Shown here in pieces: positions 40,001 to 52,398 of a stretch of 64,000 bases of DNA. The DNA lies in the NCBI GenBank assembly GCA_014843695.1, contig CM026395.1, positions 49,830,557-49,894,556 of the forward strand. Reading direction: 5' to 3'. The stretch's first letter is position 1. Every line of letters starts with the position of its first letter. Below the pieces are notes generated by a model, which saw only the letters and a list, made by a program, of their open reading frames with translations, searched no databases and was not told the DNA's origin. The position numbers were made by a program, and so were the translations under genes. This stretch comes from Archivesica marissinica (lineage: Eukaryota; Mollusca; Bivalvia; Venerida; Vesicomyidae).

Positions 40001-42058
40001 GGAACATGCAGAATATACCACGTACATGGAACATGCAGAATATACCACCACGTACATGGAACATGCAGAATATACCGCGTACATGGAACATGCAGAATAT
40101 ACCACGTACATGGAACATGCAGAATATACCACCACGTACATGGAACATGCAGACTATACCACGTACATGGAACATGCAGAATATACCACGTACATGGAAC
40201 ATGCAGAATATACCACCACGTACATGAAACATGCAGAATATACCATGTACATGGAACATGCAGAATATACCACGTACATGGAACATGCAGAATATACCAC
40301 GTACATGGAACATGCAGAATATACCATGTACATGGAACATGCAGAATATACCACATACATGGAACATGCAGAATATACCAGTACATGGAACATGCAGAAT
40401 ATACCACATACATGGAACATGCAGAATATACCATGTACATGGAACATGCAGAATATACCACATACATGGGACATGCAGAATATACCACGTACATGGAACA
40501 TGCAGAATATACCACGTACATGGAACATGCAGAATATACCACGTACATGGAACATGCAGAATATACCACCACGTACATGGAACATGCAGAATATACCACG
40601 TACATGGAACATGCAGAATATACCACATACATGGAACATGCAGAATATACCACCATGTACATGGAACATGCAGAATATACCACCATGTACATGGAACATG
40701 CAGAATATACCACGTACATGGAACATGCAGAATATACCACCACGTACATGGAACATGCAGAATATACCACGTACATGGAACATGCAGAATATACCAGTAC
40801 ATGGAACATGCAGAATATACCACATACATGGAACATGCAGAATATACCATGTACATGGAACATGCAGAATATACCATGTACATGGAACATGCAGAATATA
40901 CCATGTACATGGAACATGCAGAATATACCAGTACATGGAACATGCAGAATATACCACGTACATGGAACATGCAGAATATACCATGTACATGGAACATGCA
41001 GAATATACCACGTACATGGAACATGCAGAATATACCATGTACATGGAACATGCAGAATATACCATGTACATGGAACATGCAGAATATACCACGTACATGG
41101 AACATGCAGAATATACCACGTACATGGAACATGCAGAATATACCACATACATGGAACATGCAGAATATACCACCACGTACATGGAACATGCAGAATATAC
41201 CACGTACATGGAACATGCAGAATATACCACGTACATGGAACATGCAGAATATACCACCACGTACATGGAACATGCAGACTATACCACGTACATGGAACAT
41301 GCAGAATATACCACGTACATGGAACATGCAGAATATACCACCACGTACATGAAACATGCAGAATATACCACGTACATGGAACATGCAGAATATACCACGT
41401 ACATGGAACATGCAGAATATACCACGTACATGGAACATGCAGAATATACCATGTACATGGAACATGCAGAATATACCACATACATGGAACATGCAGAATA
41501 TACCAGTACATGGAACATGCAGAATATACCACATACATGGAACATGCAGAATATACCATGTACATGGAACATGCAGAATATACCACTTACATGGAACATG
41601 CAGAATATACCACCACGTACATGGAACATGCAGAATATACCACGTACATGGAACATGCAGAATATACCACATACATGGAACATGCAGAATATACCACCAC
41701 ATACATGGAACATGCAGAATATACCACGTACATGGAACATGCAGAATATACCACGTACATGGAACATGCAGAATATACCACCATGTACATGGAACATGCA
41801 GAATATACCACCATGTACATGGAACATGCAGAATATACCACGTACATGGAACATGCAGAATATACCATGTACATGGAACATGCAGAATATACCATGTACA
41901 TGGAACATGCAGAATATACCATGTACATGCAGAATATACCAGTACATGGAACATGCAGAATATACCATGTACATGGAACATGCAGAATATACCATGTACA
42001 TGGAACATGCAGAATATACCACGTACATGGAACATGCAGAATATACCACGTACATGCA
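34069..42058. repeat. 27-bp satellite array, about 8.0 kb
   Basis: The unit is CACGTACATGGAACATGCAG then AATATAC (27 bp). Variants are 30 bp (CACCACG), 26 bp (CAGTACATGG) and 20 bp (lacking GAACATG). There are about 290 units. The fourth base varies among CACGTAC, CACATAC and CATGTAC. Neither strand of the consensus contains TAA, TAG or TGA, so all six frames are open and huge ORFs (up to about 2400 codons on both strands) appear. They overlap each other, have no codon structure and lie in a formin intron, so I do not call any of them a gene. Confidence 0.98.
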
Positions 42059-42229
42059 AAAATATAGCATTATAATACAAATGGTATGGGCCACAAGTTT
42101 TTGACAAAATTAGAACATGACCCGCAATATGATTTAACCCTGTCCTACATGTATATGAAAGTGCCCATCAACACCATTACCTAGTGTTACATTAACACAA
42201 ACAAACAACCCTAATACGGTTAGAATTAT

Positions 42230-42470
42230 CTGCAGGTTCGATCCTCTGTCTGACCCTAATAAAATTAACAGTCTTTCAGATGGGACGTTAAACCGAGGTC
42301 TCGTGTCGGTGCTTTACACCGCGCACGTAAAAGAACCAGAGGAGCCTCTGGAATGGGTCTCTTTTTGTATCATGCACTATCCTCCAAAATATAAAATGAC
42401 TAATCTCTTCAGGAGGCATCGCTCATATGGGCAACCGGTAGCGACGATAAATAAACATAAAACACACAAG
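42230..42470 (+). repeat. SINE copy, group A
   Basis: Same body as the copies at 1725 and 25205: B-box GGTTCGATCCTC, TTAACAGTCTTTCAGATGGG, CGTGTCGGTGCTTTACACCG, and end GGCAACCGGTAGCGACGATA followed by AATAAA. It lies between the 27-bp and 35-bp arrays. Confidence 0.85.
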
Positions 42471-42503
42471 GTTAGAATTACATAGCTCATGCTATCAATA
42501 ATC

Positions 42504-44773
42504 TCCATGTCGGTGGGACTGTAATACATGGTCCGCCTTCGTAGTCGGTGGGACTGTAATACATGGTCAGTGGGACTGAATACGTGGTCCGCCTCCATGG
42601 TCGGTGGGACTGTAATACATGATCCGCCTCCATGGTCGATTGGGACTGTAATACATGGTCCGCCTCCGTGGTCGGTGGGACTGTAATACATGGTCCGCCT
42701 CCATGGTCGATTGGGACTGTAATACATGATCCGCCTCCATGGTCGATTGGGACTGTAATACATGGTCCGCCTCCATGGTCGATTGGGACTGTAATACATG
42801 GTCCGCCTCCATGGTCGATTGGGACTGTAATACATGGTCCGCCTCCATGGTCGGTGGGACTGTAATACATGATCCACCTCTGTGGTCGGTAGGACTGTAA
42901 TACATGGTCCGCCTCCATGGTCGAGTGGACTGTAATACATGGTCCGTGGTCAGTGGGACTGTAATACATGGTCCGTGGTCAGTGGGACTGTAATACATGG
43001 TCCGCCTCCGTGGTCGGTGGGACTGTAATACATGGTCCGCCTCCATGGTCGATGGGACTGTAATACATGATCCGCCTCCGTGGTCGGTGGGACTGTAATA
43101 CATGGTCCGTGGTCAGTGGGACTGTAATACATGGTCCGCCTCCATGGTCGGTGGGACTGTAATACATGGTCCGTCTCCATGGTCGGTGGGACTGTAATAC
43201 ATGATCCGCCTCTGTGGGACTGTAATACATGGTCCGCCTCCGTGGTCGATGGGACTGTAATACATGGTCCGCCTCCGTGGTCGGTGGGACTGTAATACAT
43301 GGTCCGCCTCCGTGGTCGTGGGACTGTAATACATGGTCCGCCTCCGTGGTCGGTGGGACTGTAATACATGGTCCGTGGTCAGTGGGACTGTAATACATGA
43401 TCCGCCTCCGTGGTCGGTGGGACTGTAATACATGGTCCGCCTCCGTGGTCGGTGGGACTGTAATACATGGTCCGCCTCCGTGGTCGGTGGGACTGTAATA
43501 CATGGTCCGTGGTCAGTGGGACTGTAATACATGGTCCGCCTCCGTGGTCGGTGGGACTGTAATACATGGTCCGCCTCCGTGGTCGGTGGGACTGTAATAC
43601 ATGTCCGCCTCCGTGGTCGGTGGGACTGTAATACATGGTCCGTGGTCAGTGGGACTGTAATACATGGTCCGCCTCCATGGTCGGTGGGACTGTAATACAT
43701 GGTCCGCCTCCGTGGTCGGTGGGACTGTAATACATGGTCCGCGTCTGTGGGACTGTAATACATGGTCCGCCTCCGTGGTCGTGGGACTGTAATACATGGT
43801 CCGCCTCCGTGGTCGGTGGGACTGTAATACATGGTCCGCCTCCGTGGTCGTGGGACTGTAATACAGGCCCTCCTGGTCGGTGGGACTGTAATACATGGTC
43901 CGTGGTCAGTGGGACTGTAATACATGGTCCGCCTCCGTGGTCGGTGGGACTGTAATACATGGTCCGCCTCCATGGTCGGTGGGACTGTAATACATGGTCC
44001 GCCTCCATGGTCGGTGGGACTGTAATACATGGTCCGTGGTCAGTGGGACTGTAATACATGGTCCGCCTCCGTGGTCGGTGGGACTGTAATACATGGTCCG
44101 TGGTCGTGGGACTGTAATACATGGTCCGTCTCCGTGGTCGATGGGACTGTAATACATGGTCCGCCTCCGTGGTCTATGGGACTGTAATACATGGTCCGCC
44201 TCCGTGGTCGGTGGGACTGTAATACATGGTCCGCCTCCGTGGTCATTGGGACTGTAATACATGGTCCGCCTCCGTGGTCGGTGGGACTGTAATACATGGA
44301 CCATGGTCAGTGGGACTGTAATACATGGTCCGTGGTCAGTGGGACTGTAATACATGGTCCGCCTCCGTGGTCAGTGGGACTGTAATACATGGTCCGTCTC
44401 CATGGTCGGTGGGACTGTAATACATGGTCCGCCTCCATGGTCGGTGGGACTGTAATATATGGTCCGCCTCCATGGTCGGTGGGACTGTAATACATGGTCC
44501 GTGGTCAGTGGGACTGTAATACATGGTCCGCCTCTGTGGTCGAGTGGGACTGTAATACATGGTCTGCCTCCATGGTCGATGGGACTGTAATACATGGTCC
44601 GTGGTCGGTGGGACTGTAATACATGGTCCGCCTCCATGGTCGAGTGGACTGTAATACATGGTCCGTGGTCGGTGGGACTGTAATACATGGTCCGCCTCCG
44701 TGGTCGATGGGACTGTAATACATGGTCCGCCTCCGTGGTCTATGGGACTGTAATACATGGTCCGTCTCCATGG
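42504..44773. repeat. 35/29-bp minisatellite array derived from a SINE head
   Basis: The unit is GGACTGTAATACATGGTCCG, CCTCCGTGGTCGGTG (35 bp); a 29-bp form reads GGTCCGTGGTCAGTG. There are about 68 copies. The segment GGTCCGCCTCCGTGGTCG equals the 5' end of the group C SINE (29882). The last unit runs straight into a group C SINE at 44757. Confidence 0.95.
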
Positions 44774-44910
44774 TCGAGTGGTTAAGGTCACTGTACCACT
44801 GTAATCTTTCATCACTTATGGTCACAGGATCAAGCCCTGCTCAGACCGTATCTCTTTATATGAAAAAGTTGACAGTTTCTTGTACTGTCCGGAACCTGCC
44901 CAGGTATGCC
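44757..44910 (+). repeat. SINE copy, group C, fused to the 35-bp array
   Basis: CATGGTCGAGTGGTTAAGGT continues into the CACTGTAATC, TATGGTCACAGG, CCCTGCTCAGACCGT and ATATGAAAAAGTTGACAGTT blocks of group C. The tail is truncated. Confidence 0.75.
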
Positions 44911-45785
44911 AACTCCTTAAAGTTAAAAGGGGAACTAGAACCTACCCAGGGTACAGTTGAGGATGAATATTAACATGGGCACATGGACCCGTCCCAGGGT
45001 GCAGCTGAGGATGAACATAAAATCAGGCACATGGACCCTAAACAAGGTTTAAATATAAAGAAGGGGGGGGGGGCAGAATACAGCAAATAGTGAAATACAT
45101 TTTGTACAACGGTAGTCAATGCCCTTCCAAGTAATATAAATTAAAAATAAAATTGTACACAAAAAATAAAATAGGAAGAAGAAAGTACCGCAATGTTTGT
45201 TCAGAAATGTTTTGAATGTTTATACATTCCTTGTGTTCTGTTTGTAACAGCGAATACAAATGGCATTTACAATTATACCACTCTGCAGCGTCAAGTACTA
45301 TAGGTAGTATATACCGTTTCAGTACGGTGAGTCAAAGGAAAGGAAGGTTCTTGGAAGACACACAATTCAGAGAAATTTTCTATTGTTGAATCAGAGCAAT
45401 AAATGTAATGACTGATTGCGTATTCCCAACTTTTGTCACATTTGTATTGGACATGGTTGGATGAAAAGGGACTCTGCAAATATGTAGTTGAAACGACACA
45501 ATTCTAATGAAATTCCACGACATATTTGACTGTTAATGTAACCGCTAGTGGGCAAAGAGTTAAATTTAATCTCGCGTAGGCACATATTTTAGTCACACGC
45601 TTGACTTGCTGTTTATGACGAGCTTGACTGTGTAGTGTAAAGTACTCGGACACTTACATGTACAGTCCGAGTCAATCCCTCCTCAGATGTCGTTAGTGGC
45701 GTTGAGGAGTATCTCGTTGAAATTGAATCGGGATCATCTATGACTGTTTGATTGCAAAATAGTGTAAAACTATCCCTTTTGGCTG
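44911..45785. other. Intronic sequence with a two-copy ~50-bp repeat and a poly-G run
   Basis: CCCAGGGTACAGTTGAGGAT and CCCAGGGTGCAGCTGAGGAT start two ~50-bp direct copies at 44945-45050. A run of 12 G is near 45065. Otherwise nothing is recognised. Confidence 0.5.
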
Positions 45786-46000
45786 TCCGATTAGCGCAGT
45801 TGATAGCGCGCTCTCTTCTCACCAATGCATCCCAGGTTCGATCCTCGGACCGGGAAGTATGTGAGATGGTACGGTGGTCGCCAGATCGGACAGGTGGGTT
45901 TTATCCAGGTGCTCCGGTTTCAACGAGAGTGATTAGTGAGAGTGATAAGTTGCTAGAACTTGCTTCGCAATCGTTGTAAAATAAATAAAGTTTAAACTAA
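45786..46000 (+). repeat. SINE copy, group D
   Basis: The head GTCCGATTAGCGCAGTTGAT and B-box GGTTCGATCC precede the body GTATGTGAGATGGTACGGTG and the 3' end CTTGCTTCGCAATCG with TAAAATAAATAAAG. A second copy is at 52121. Confidence 0.8.
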
Positions 46001-46524
46001 CTATCCCTTTTCTGTGCGGTAGCTCAGTTTTATTTTTGAGAAACATGATCACTCATATTCATAGCCTTGTCGACATCGTTGCGACCGGCATTCCTCCGAC
46101 TCAGTACGGTGATGTTGATCATTGTTTAGAGTAAAGAAGGCTTTGATATTTGGGCCGTCCATATTTTTTAAAGTAACAACGAGAGCTGATGCAGTTTATA
46201 AACATTGAAATTGTTCCTCTACATATACTGTTAATTTCGGTAAAAATGCATGAAAATGATACTTTATGTACATGTATGTTCATAATTATTGGGGCGTCCA
46301 CGGATACACCACACTCTCCATTATTTGATATTGGGGTATCCATGCTCACACTAGTCGTGAAAACATTACACCATGTTTATGCATTCTGGATACCTGTTAG
46401 TTTAGATTTCATTAACAATACATGTACTCGTATTTACCAGTACTGCATTTGAGGTTAATAGTTTGGTCTTGACCGAGCTTTGGCTGTGCTCTTGTTTAAT
46501 TTTGATCCTTGTTTGATTTTTCAG

Positions 46525-46649
46525 CTAGAAGACTGTGCTTTACAGATATATCGCTATCATAATGGGACCCAGGGGGATTATGGGACATACCTGGATCAGG
46601 AGGCATCAATTGACGAACAGTCAGAAGAACTTGAAGGCTTTCAAGATCA
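46525..46649 (+). CDS. FHOD: FHOD formin, second GBD exon (shared by both 5' forms)
   Basis: The acceptor TTTGATTTTTCAG ends at 46524 and the donor CA|GTAAGT follows 46649. The exon is 125 bp, starting in phase 0 and ending in phase 2. The peptide starts LEDCALQIYRYHNG, then has YGTYLDQEASIDEQ and ends SEELEGFQD. This matches the vertebrate FHOD continuation LEDCALQ, YYLDTELSLEEQ, LEGF. The loop between LEDCALQ and YLD is about eight residues longer than in human FHOD1. It accepts the short-isoform exon (27658) and, by phase, the upstream chain (18287). The following exon, expected to encode the KGRKPTLILRTQ-type segment, is not in the window. Confidence 0.95.
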
Positions 46650-46906
46650 GTAAGTGGATATCTTTGAATGTGATCACAAAGTCATGCAGTGGTTGTTCTC
46701 CTTCCCCATCTATCCTCAGATGCAAAATGTTGTCAATTAATTTTACTATATATTATGTTCTGGGCTCATTCTAGAGGTGGCACGCACCACTTCTCCCTTA
46801 AAAAATAATTTTATTTTTTACAATTTTCAGAAAAATATTGTCCAGTAATATATATACACTGGCTATTGTGAAGCACTCCTTCTATTCAAATATTGTACTT
46901 AATGAT

Positions 46907-47139
46907 CAGTGTTCCCGCTGTCGGTAGCCCATGACACCAATTGCGACAAGAAACGAATACTGGCGCTAAATTTTGTGAATTGGCTAAAATATTTGGTGCA
47001 ATTTTTTTAAAAAGTGTTTTTGACACATGTTTTGTCAAATACATGGCTTCAAATATTTATCTGTGAACTATATGGCTCCTAGTTGGGCTCCAAGTTGTTT
47101 CAATTGGTCACAGAAGTGGCGCAGACAGAGGGAACCCTG
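46907..47139. mobile_element. Possible hAT-like MITE
   Basis: The ends CAGTGTTCCCGCTGTC and GACAGAGGGAACCCTG are inverted repeats, 233 bp apart, with a CAG-type terminus as in many hAT elements. I could not find a clear 8-bp target duplication. Confidence 0.45.
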
Positions 47140-47734
47140 ATATTATTAAGGATAGTCAATATCTGTAGACAAGACTGTCTATCCACGGAAACTTGTTTTT
47201 TAAAGAACTTGTATAAAAGCAAACCTACTTTCTATATCCGATTTAGAAAGTAAGATGTGACCTTTTGTGTTTTTTCGCTTTTTATTTAGAAGTAAAAACT
47301 TGCGCTATATTTTTATTTTCCTCATATACCAGTATATTCAAAGTCTTCCGCTCTCCAAAAATATCCTGTATATTATTAGTTATTGTTTGCTCACAACACC
47401 TGTGCCGAATGATCATATTTTGTGCGAAATAAGACCGCTATTACATGCTATAATATTTACATGCTAGGTAAGCAGCTGTGTGTGGGGCTTCATTGTCGTA
47501 TAATTATATTGTGCTTGAAACAGGTTGCACCGCATCTCTTGAGTAATTCAAACAAATAGATTCTGAGAAGAAATAGCCAGCAAAAACTGGCTTCTATCTA
47601 CTGGTATACAAATCAAAGATAATTTGTTCGGAGCACTTGTGGAAATGGTTTGAAGTTTTTGTAAACATACTGTTCAATTTATAGGTGCACTTATAGAAAC
47701 ATCTTTGGTTTGTACTGAAAATTGGATTTTGAAT
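47140..47734. other. Intronic sequence, no feature seen
   Basis: AT-rich DNA without recognised exons. Confidence 0.45.
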
Positions 47735-50700
47735 AGCTTTCTGCAGTTGCTCAACCTAGCATCTTTGACTCTACAGCTACTCAACCTAGCATATTTGACT
47801 CTACAGCTACTCAACCTAGCATATTTGACTCTACAGCTACTCAACCTAGCATATTTGACTCTACAGCTTCTCAACCTAGCATCTTTGACTCTACAGCTTC
47901 TCAACCTAGCATCTTTGACTACAGCTTCTCAACCTAGCATCTTTGACTCTACAGCTTCTCAACCTAGCATCTTTGACTTTCTACAGCCGCTCAACCTAGC
48001 ATCTTTGACTTTCTGCAGCTTCTCAACCTAACATCTTTGACTTTCTGCAGCTTCTCAACCTAGTATCTTTCACTTTCGACAGCTGCTCAACCTAGGATCT
48101 TTGACTTTCTGCAGCTTCTCAACCTAGCATCTTTCACTTTCTGTAACTGCTCAACCTAGCATCTTTGACTCTACAGCTACTCAACCTAGCATATTTGACT
48201 CTACAGCTACTCAACCTAGCATATTTGACTCTACAGCTTCTCAACCTAGCATCTTTGACTCTACAGCTTCTCAACCTAGCATCTTTGACTACAGCTTCTC
48301 AACCTAGCATCTTTGACTCTACAGCTTCTCAACCTAGCATCTTTGACTTTCTACAGCCGCTCAACCTAGCATCTTTGACTTTCTGCAGCTTCTCAACCTA
48401 GCATCTTTGACTTTCTGCAGCTTCTCAACCTAGCATCTTTCACTTTCGACAGCTGCTCAACCTAGGATCTTTGACTTTCTGCAGCTTCTCAACCTAGCAT
48501 CTTTCACTTTCTGTAACTGCTCAACCTAGCATCTTTGACTCTGTAGCTTCTCAACCTAGCATCTTTCACTTTCTACAGCTTCTCAACCTAGCATCTTTGA
48601 CTTTCTGCAGCTTCTCAACCTAGCATCTTTGACTTTCTGCAACTTCTCAACCTAGCATCTTTGACTTTCTGCAGCAGCTGCTCAACCTAGCATCTTTGAC
48701 TTTCTGTAGCTGCTCAACCTAGCATCTTTGACTTTCGTCAGCTGCTCAACCTAGCATCTTTGACTTTCTGCAGCTTCTCAACCTAGCATCTTTGACTTTC
48801 TGCAACTTCTCAACCTAGCATCTTTCACTTTCTGTAGCTGCTCAACCTAGCATCTTTGACTTTCTGTAGCTGCTCAACCTAGCATCTTTCACTTTCTACA
48901 GCTTCTCAACCTAGCATCTTTCACTTTCTACAGCTTCTCAACCTAGCATCTTTATCTTTCTGCAACTTCTCAACCTAGCATCTTTGACTTTCTGCAGCTT
49001 CTCAACCTAGCATCTTTGACTTTCTGCAACTTCTCAACCTAGCATCTTTGACTTTCTGCAACTTCTCAACCTAGCATCTTTGACTCTACAACTTCTCAAC
49101 CTAGCATCTTTGACTCTACAGCTTCTCAACCTAGCATCTTTGACTCTACAGCTTCTCAACCTAGCATCTTTGACTCTACAACTTCTCAACCTAGCATCTT
49201 TGACTCTACAGCTTCTCAACCTAGCATCTTTGACTCTACAGCTTCTCAACCTAGCATCTTTGACTCAACATCTTCTCAACCTAGCATCTTTGACTCTACA
49301 GCTTCTCAACCTAGCATCTTTGACTTTCTACAGCCGCTCAACCTAGCATCTTTGACTTTCTGCAGCTTCTCAACCTAGCATCTTTGACTTTCTGCAGCTT
49401 CTCAACCTAGCATCTTTCACTTTCGACAGCTGCTCAACCTAGGATCTTTGACTTTCTGCAGCTTCTCAACCTAGCATCTTTCACTTTCTGTAACTGCTCA
49501 ACCTAGCATCTTTGACTCTGTAGCTTCTCAACCTAGCATCTTTCACTTTCTACAGCTTCTCAACCTAGCATCTTTGACTTTCTGCAGCTTCTCAACCTAG
49601 CATCTTTGACTTTCTGCAACTTCTCAACCTAGCATCTTTGACTTTCTGCAGCAGCTGCTCAACCTAGCATCTTTGACTTTCTGTAGCTGCTCAACCTAGC
49701 ATCTTTGACTTTCGTCAGCTGCTCAACCTAGCATCTTTGACTTTCTGCAGCTTCTCAACCTAGCATCTTTGACTTTCTGCAACTTCTCAACCTAGCATCT
49801 TTCACTTTCTGTAGCTGCTCAACCTAGCATCTTTGACTTTCTGTAGCTGCTCAACCTAGCATCTTTCACTTTCTACAGCTTCTCAACCTAGCATCTTTCA
49901 CTTTCTACAGCTTCTCAACCTAGCATCTTTGACTTTCTGCAGCTTCTCAACCTAGCATCTTTATCTTTCTGCAACTTCTCAACCTAGCATCTTTGACTTT
50001 CTGCAGCTTCTCAACCTAGCATCTTTGACTTTCTGCAACTTCTCAACCTAGCATCTTTGACTTTCTGCAACTTCTCAACCTAGCATCTTTGACTTTCTGC
50101 AACTTCTCAACCTAGCATCTTTGACTTTCTGCAGCAGCTGCTCAACCTAGCATCTTTGACTTTCTGTAGCTGCTCAACCTAGCATCTTTGACTTTCTGTA
50201 GCTGCTCAACCTAGCATCTTTGACTTTCGTCAGCTTCTCAACCTAGCATCTTTGACTTTCTGTAGCTGCTCAACCTAGCGCCTTTGACTCTACAGCTGCT
50301 CAACCTAGCATCTTTGACTTTCTGTAGCTGCTCAACCTAGCGCCTTTGACTCTACAGCTGCTCAACCTAGCATCTTTGACTTTCTGTAGCTGCTCAACCT
50401 AGCATCTTTCACTTTCGGCAGCTGCTCAACCTAGCATCTTTGACTTTCTGCAGCAGCTGCTCAACCTAGCATCTTTGACTTTCTGCAGCAGCTGCTCAAC
50501 CTGGCATCTTTGACTTTCTGCAGCTTCTCAACCTAGCATCTTTCACTTTCGGCAGCTGCTCAACCTAGCATCTTTCACTTTCTGCAGCTTCTCAACCTAG
50601 CATCTTTCACTTTCTGCAGCTGCTCAACCTAACATCTTTGACTTTCTGCAGCTGCTCAACCTAACATCTTTGACTTTCTGTAGCTGCTCAACCTAGCATC

Positions 50701-50815
50701 TTTCACTTTCTGTAGCTGCTCAACCTAACATCTTTCACTTTCTGTAGCTGCTCAACCTAGCATCTTTAACTTTCTGCAGCAGCTGCTCAACCTAGCATCT
50801 TTAACTTTCTGCAGC
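47735..50815. repeat. 30/32-bp minisatellite array, about 3.1 kb
   Basis: The unit is CTTCTCAACCTAGCATCTTT then GACTTTCTGCAG (32 bp) or GACTCTACAG (30 bp). There are about 98 copies. Variants are GCTGCTCAACC, CACTTTC and CAGCAGCTG. Long blocks recur at ~370 and ~976 bp (for example CTGTAACTGC then CTCTGTAGC near 48511 and 49487). Confidence 0.97.
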
Positions 50816-50816
50816 T

Positions 50817-50892
50817 TGATGGCTAAATGGCTGTCGTTTGTATGGAGATATAATAGTATATTAACCTAAATATCTATGGAGGAAAGGGTTAA
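50817..50892. repeat. TTAA-element right-end fragment
   Basis: Near-identical to 29518-29595 (GCTGTCGTTTGTATGGAGAT to GGAAAGGGTTAA). It borders the 30/32-bp array directly. Confidence 0.65.
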
Positions 50893-51235
50893 TGGTTAAA
50901 CATACTGATGAGCCATACAGTTCCCCACAATTCCGCGCAGGTGGATTGTGCATCAGAATATTAAAGTAAATGTATATATGCTAGCATAGATGTAGGTTTT
51001 GCATCACGGTTGTGTTGCTTGGTGTATGTACACTGTAGATTTCCATCAGCTGGTGTCTGAATCAGCAGCGAGGATAGCTAATTACCGGTATTACAATTGA
51101 CATGTTTTGAACCAGTTCCAGACAATGTGTTGGCCAGTGCCAGCATGTTTATGTATACATTGTTTGGGAGAGTTGTTTCCATATGGTTGTAAATAAGCTG
51201 TTGTGGATTGAAGAAATGATCTAGGAGAGAGAGTA

Positions 51236-51565
51236 GTTGTTGATTGAGACAGTCTGGCCATCCATCTAGACCTCCATAATCCAGTTGTTGATTGAGACAG
51301 TCTGGATATCCATCTAGACCTCCATAATCCAGTTGTTGATCGAGACAGTCTGGACATCCATCTAGACCTCCATAATCCAGTTATTGATCGAGACAGTCTG
51401 GACATCCATCTAGACCTCCATAATCCAGTTGTTGATTGAGACAGACTGGACATCCATCTAGACCTCCATAATCCAGTTGTTGATTTCATGAAAACTTGCC
51501 CCACTATTTGAGTTGTTGATTTCATGAAAACTTGTCCCACTATTTGAGTTGTTGATTGCTTTCAT
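51236..51565. repeat. 48-bp x5 and 36-bp x2 tandem repeats
   Basis: The 48-bp unit is TTGTTGATTGAGACAGTCTG, GACATCCATCTAGACCTCCA, TAATCCAG. It is followed by two copies of TTGTTGATTTCATGAAAACT, TG(C/T)CCCACTATTTGAG. Confidence 0.92.
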
Positions 51566-51639
51566 GTTAGGTAGCTCTCCAGTTGACTTACGGCAGTTTG
51601 GTGATTTTACCTGCGTTCTCTGATCTGCCTTAAAACCTG

Positions 51640-51890
51640 AGGTCTTTACTTTATACAAATTTATATGAGCTTGATTGCGAAACAAGTTCTTACAACTTAT
51701 ATTAATCACTCTCGAGACCTCATTCCTGGTGGAATCCATCGCCACGAGGGAGAGAGAAGAGTGTGGAATTTAAATGCCTTGCCTAAGGGCACAATCGTAA
51801 CGGCTCCAGTGGGTGTGAACTCCTTGTCTTTGGACCTGAAGTGAACGAGCTACCACTGTGCTATCACGACTTCCACAAGTTCTCCGTCAA
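51640..51890 (-). repeat. SINE copy, group B, minus strand
   Basis: Reverse complement of the copy at 24505: GATTGCGAAACAAGTTCTTA, CTCTCGAGACCTCATTCCTG, TAAGGGCACAATCGTAACGG, and the head end TGCTATCACGACTTCCAC. Confidence 0.8.
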
Positions 51891-52120
51891 TGAACACTAG
51901 AAATGTTACAATATGATCTAAACTCATTCAATGATGGTTATTATAATTTTGTGTCGATTATATTAACAAATTTGCATAAATGTTTATATCTCTTTCAAAT
52001 ATTTAGGTAATCCATATCTCCATTTAGTTATGCTTGTTATTTAGCGTGCTGCACATGTACCCTTCCATTGGGGTAACATTTCCAATGTTTCTAATGTAGT
52101 TTACTGCACCTTGACATCAA

Positions 52121-52372
52121 ATGTCCGATTAGCGCAGTGGTTAGCGCTCTCGCTTCTCACCAATGCAACCCGTGTTCGATCCTTGGACCGGTAAGTATGT
52201 GAGATGGTACGGTGGTCACCAGATTGGACATGTGGGTTTTCTCCGGGTACTCCGGTTTCCTCTCGCACGAATGACCACATATACGCTTTCATCCGCGCCA
52301 ACGAGAGTGATTAATATAAGTTGTTAGAAACTTGCTTCGCAATCGTAAAATAAATAAAGTTAAAAAAAATGT
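52121..52372 (+). repeat. SINE copy, group D (full-length)
   Basis: The head GTCCGATTAGCGCAGTGGTT, AGCGCTCTCGCTTCTC and B-box TGTTCGATCC precede the body GTATGTGAGATGGTACGGTG. The 3' end CTTGCTTCGCAATCGTAAAA is followed by TAAATAAAG. It stops 27 bp before the transposon's left end. Confidence 0.85.
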
Positions 52373-52398
52373 GGGTATAATTTCAGATTTTTGGCCTA

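Noticed and set aside
34037..42107. ORFs of 700-2400 codons on both strands across the 27-bp array
   Set aside because: All six frames are open because the repeat lacks stop words. They overlap completely, have no codon structure and end at the array edges.
51091..51540. Minus-strand ORF with 16-residue repeats (GLWRSRWMSRLSQSTT)
   Set aside because: Translation of the 48-bp tandem repeat; no support as a gene.
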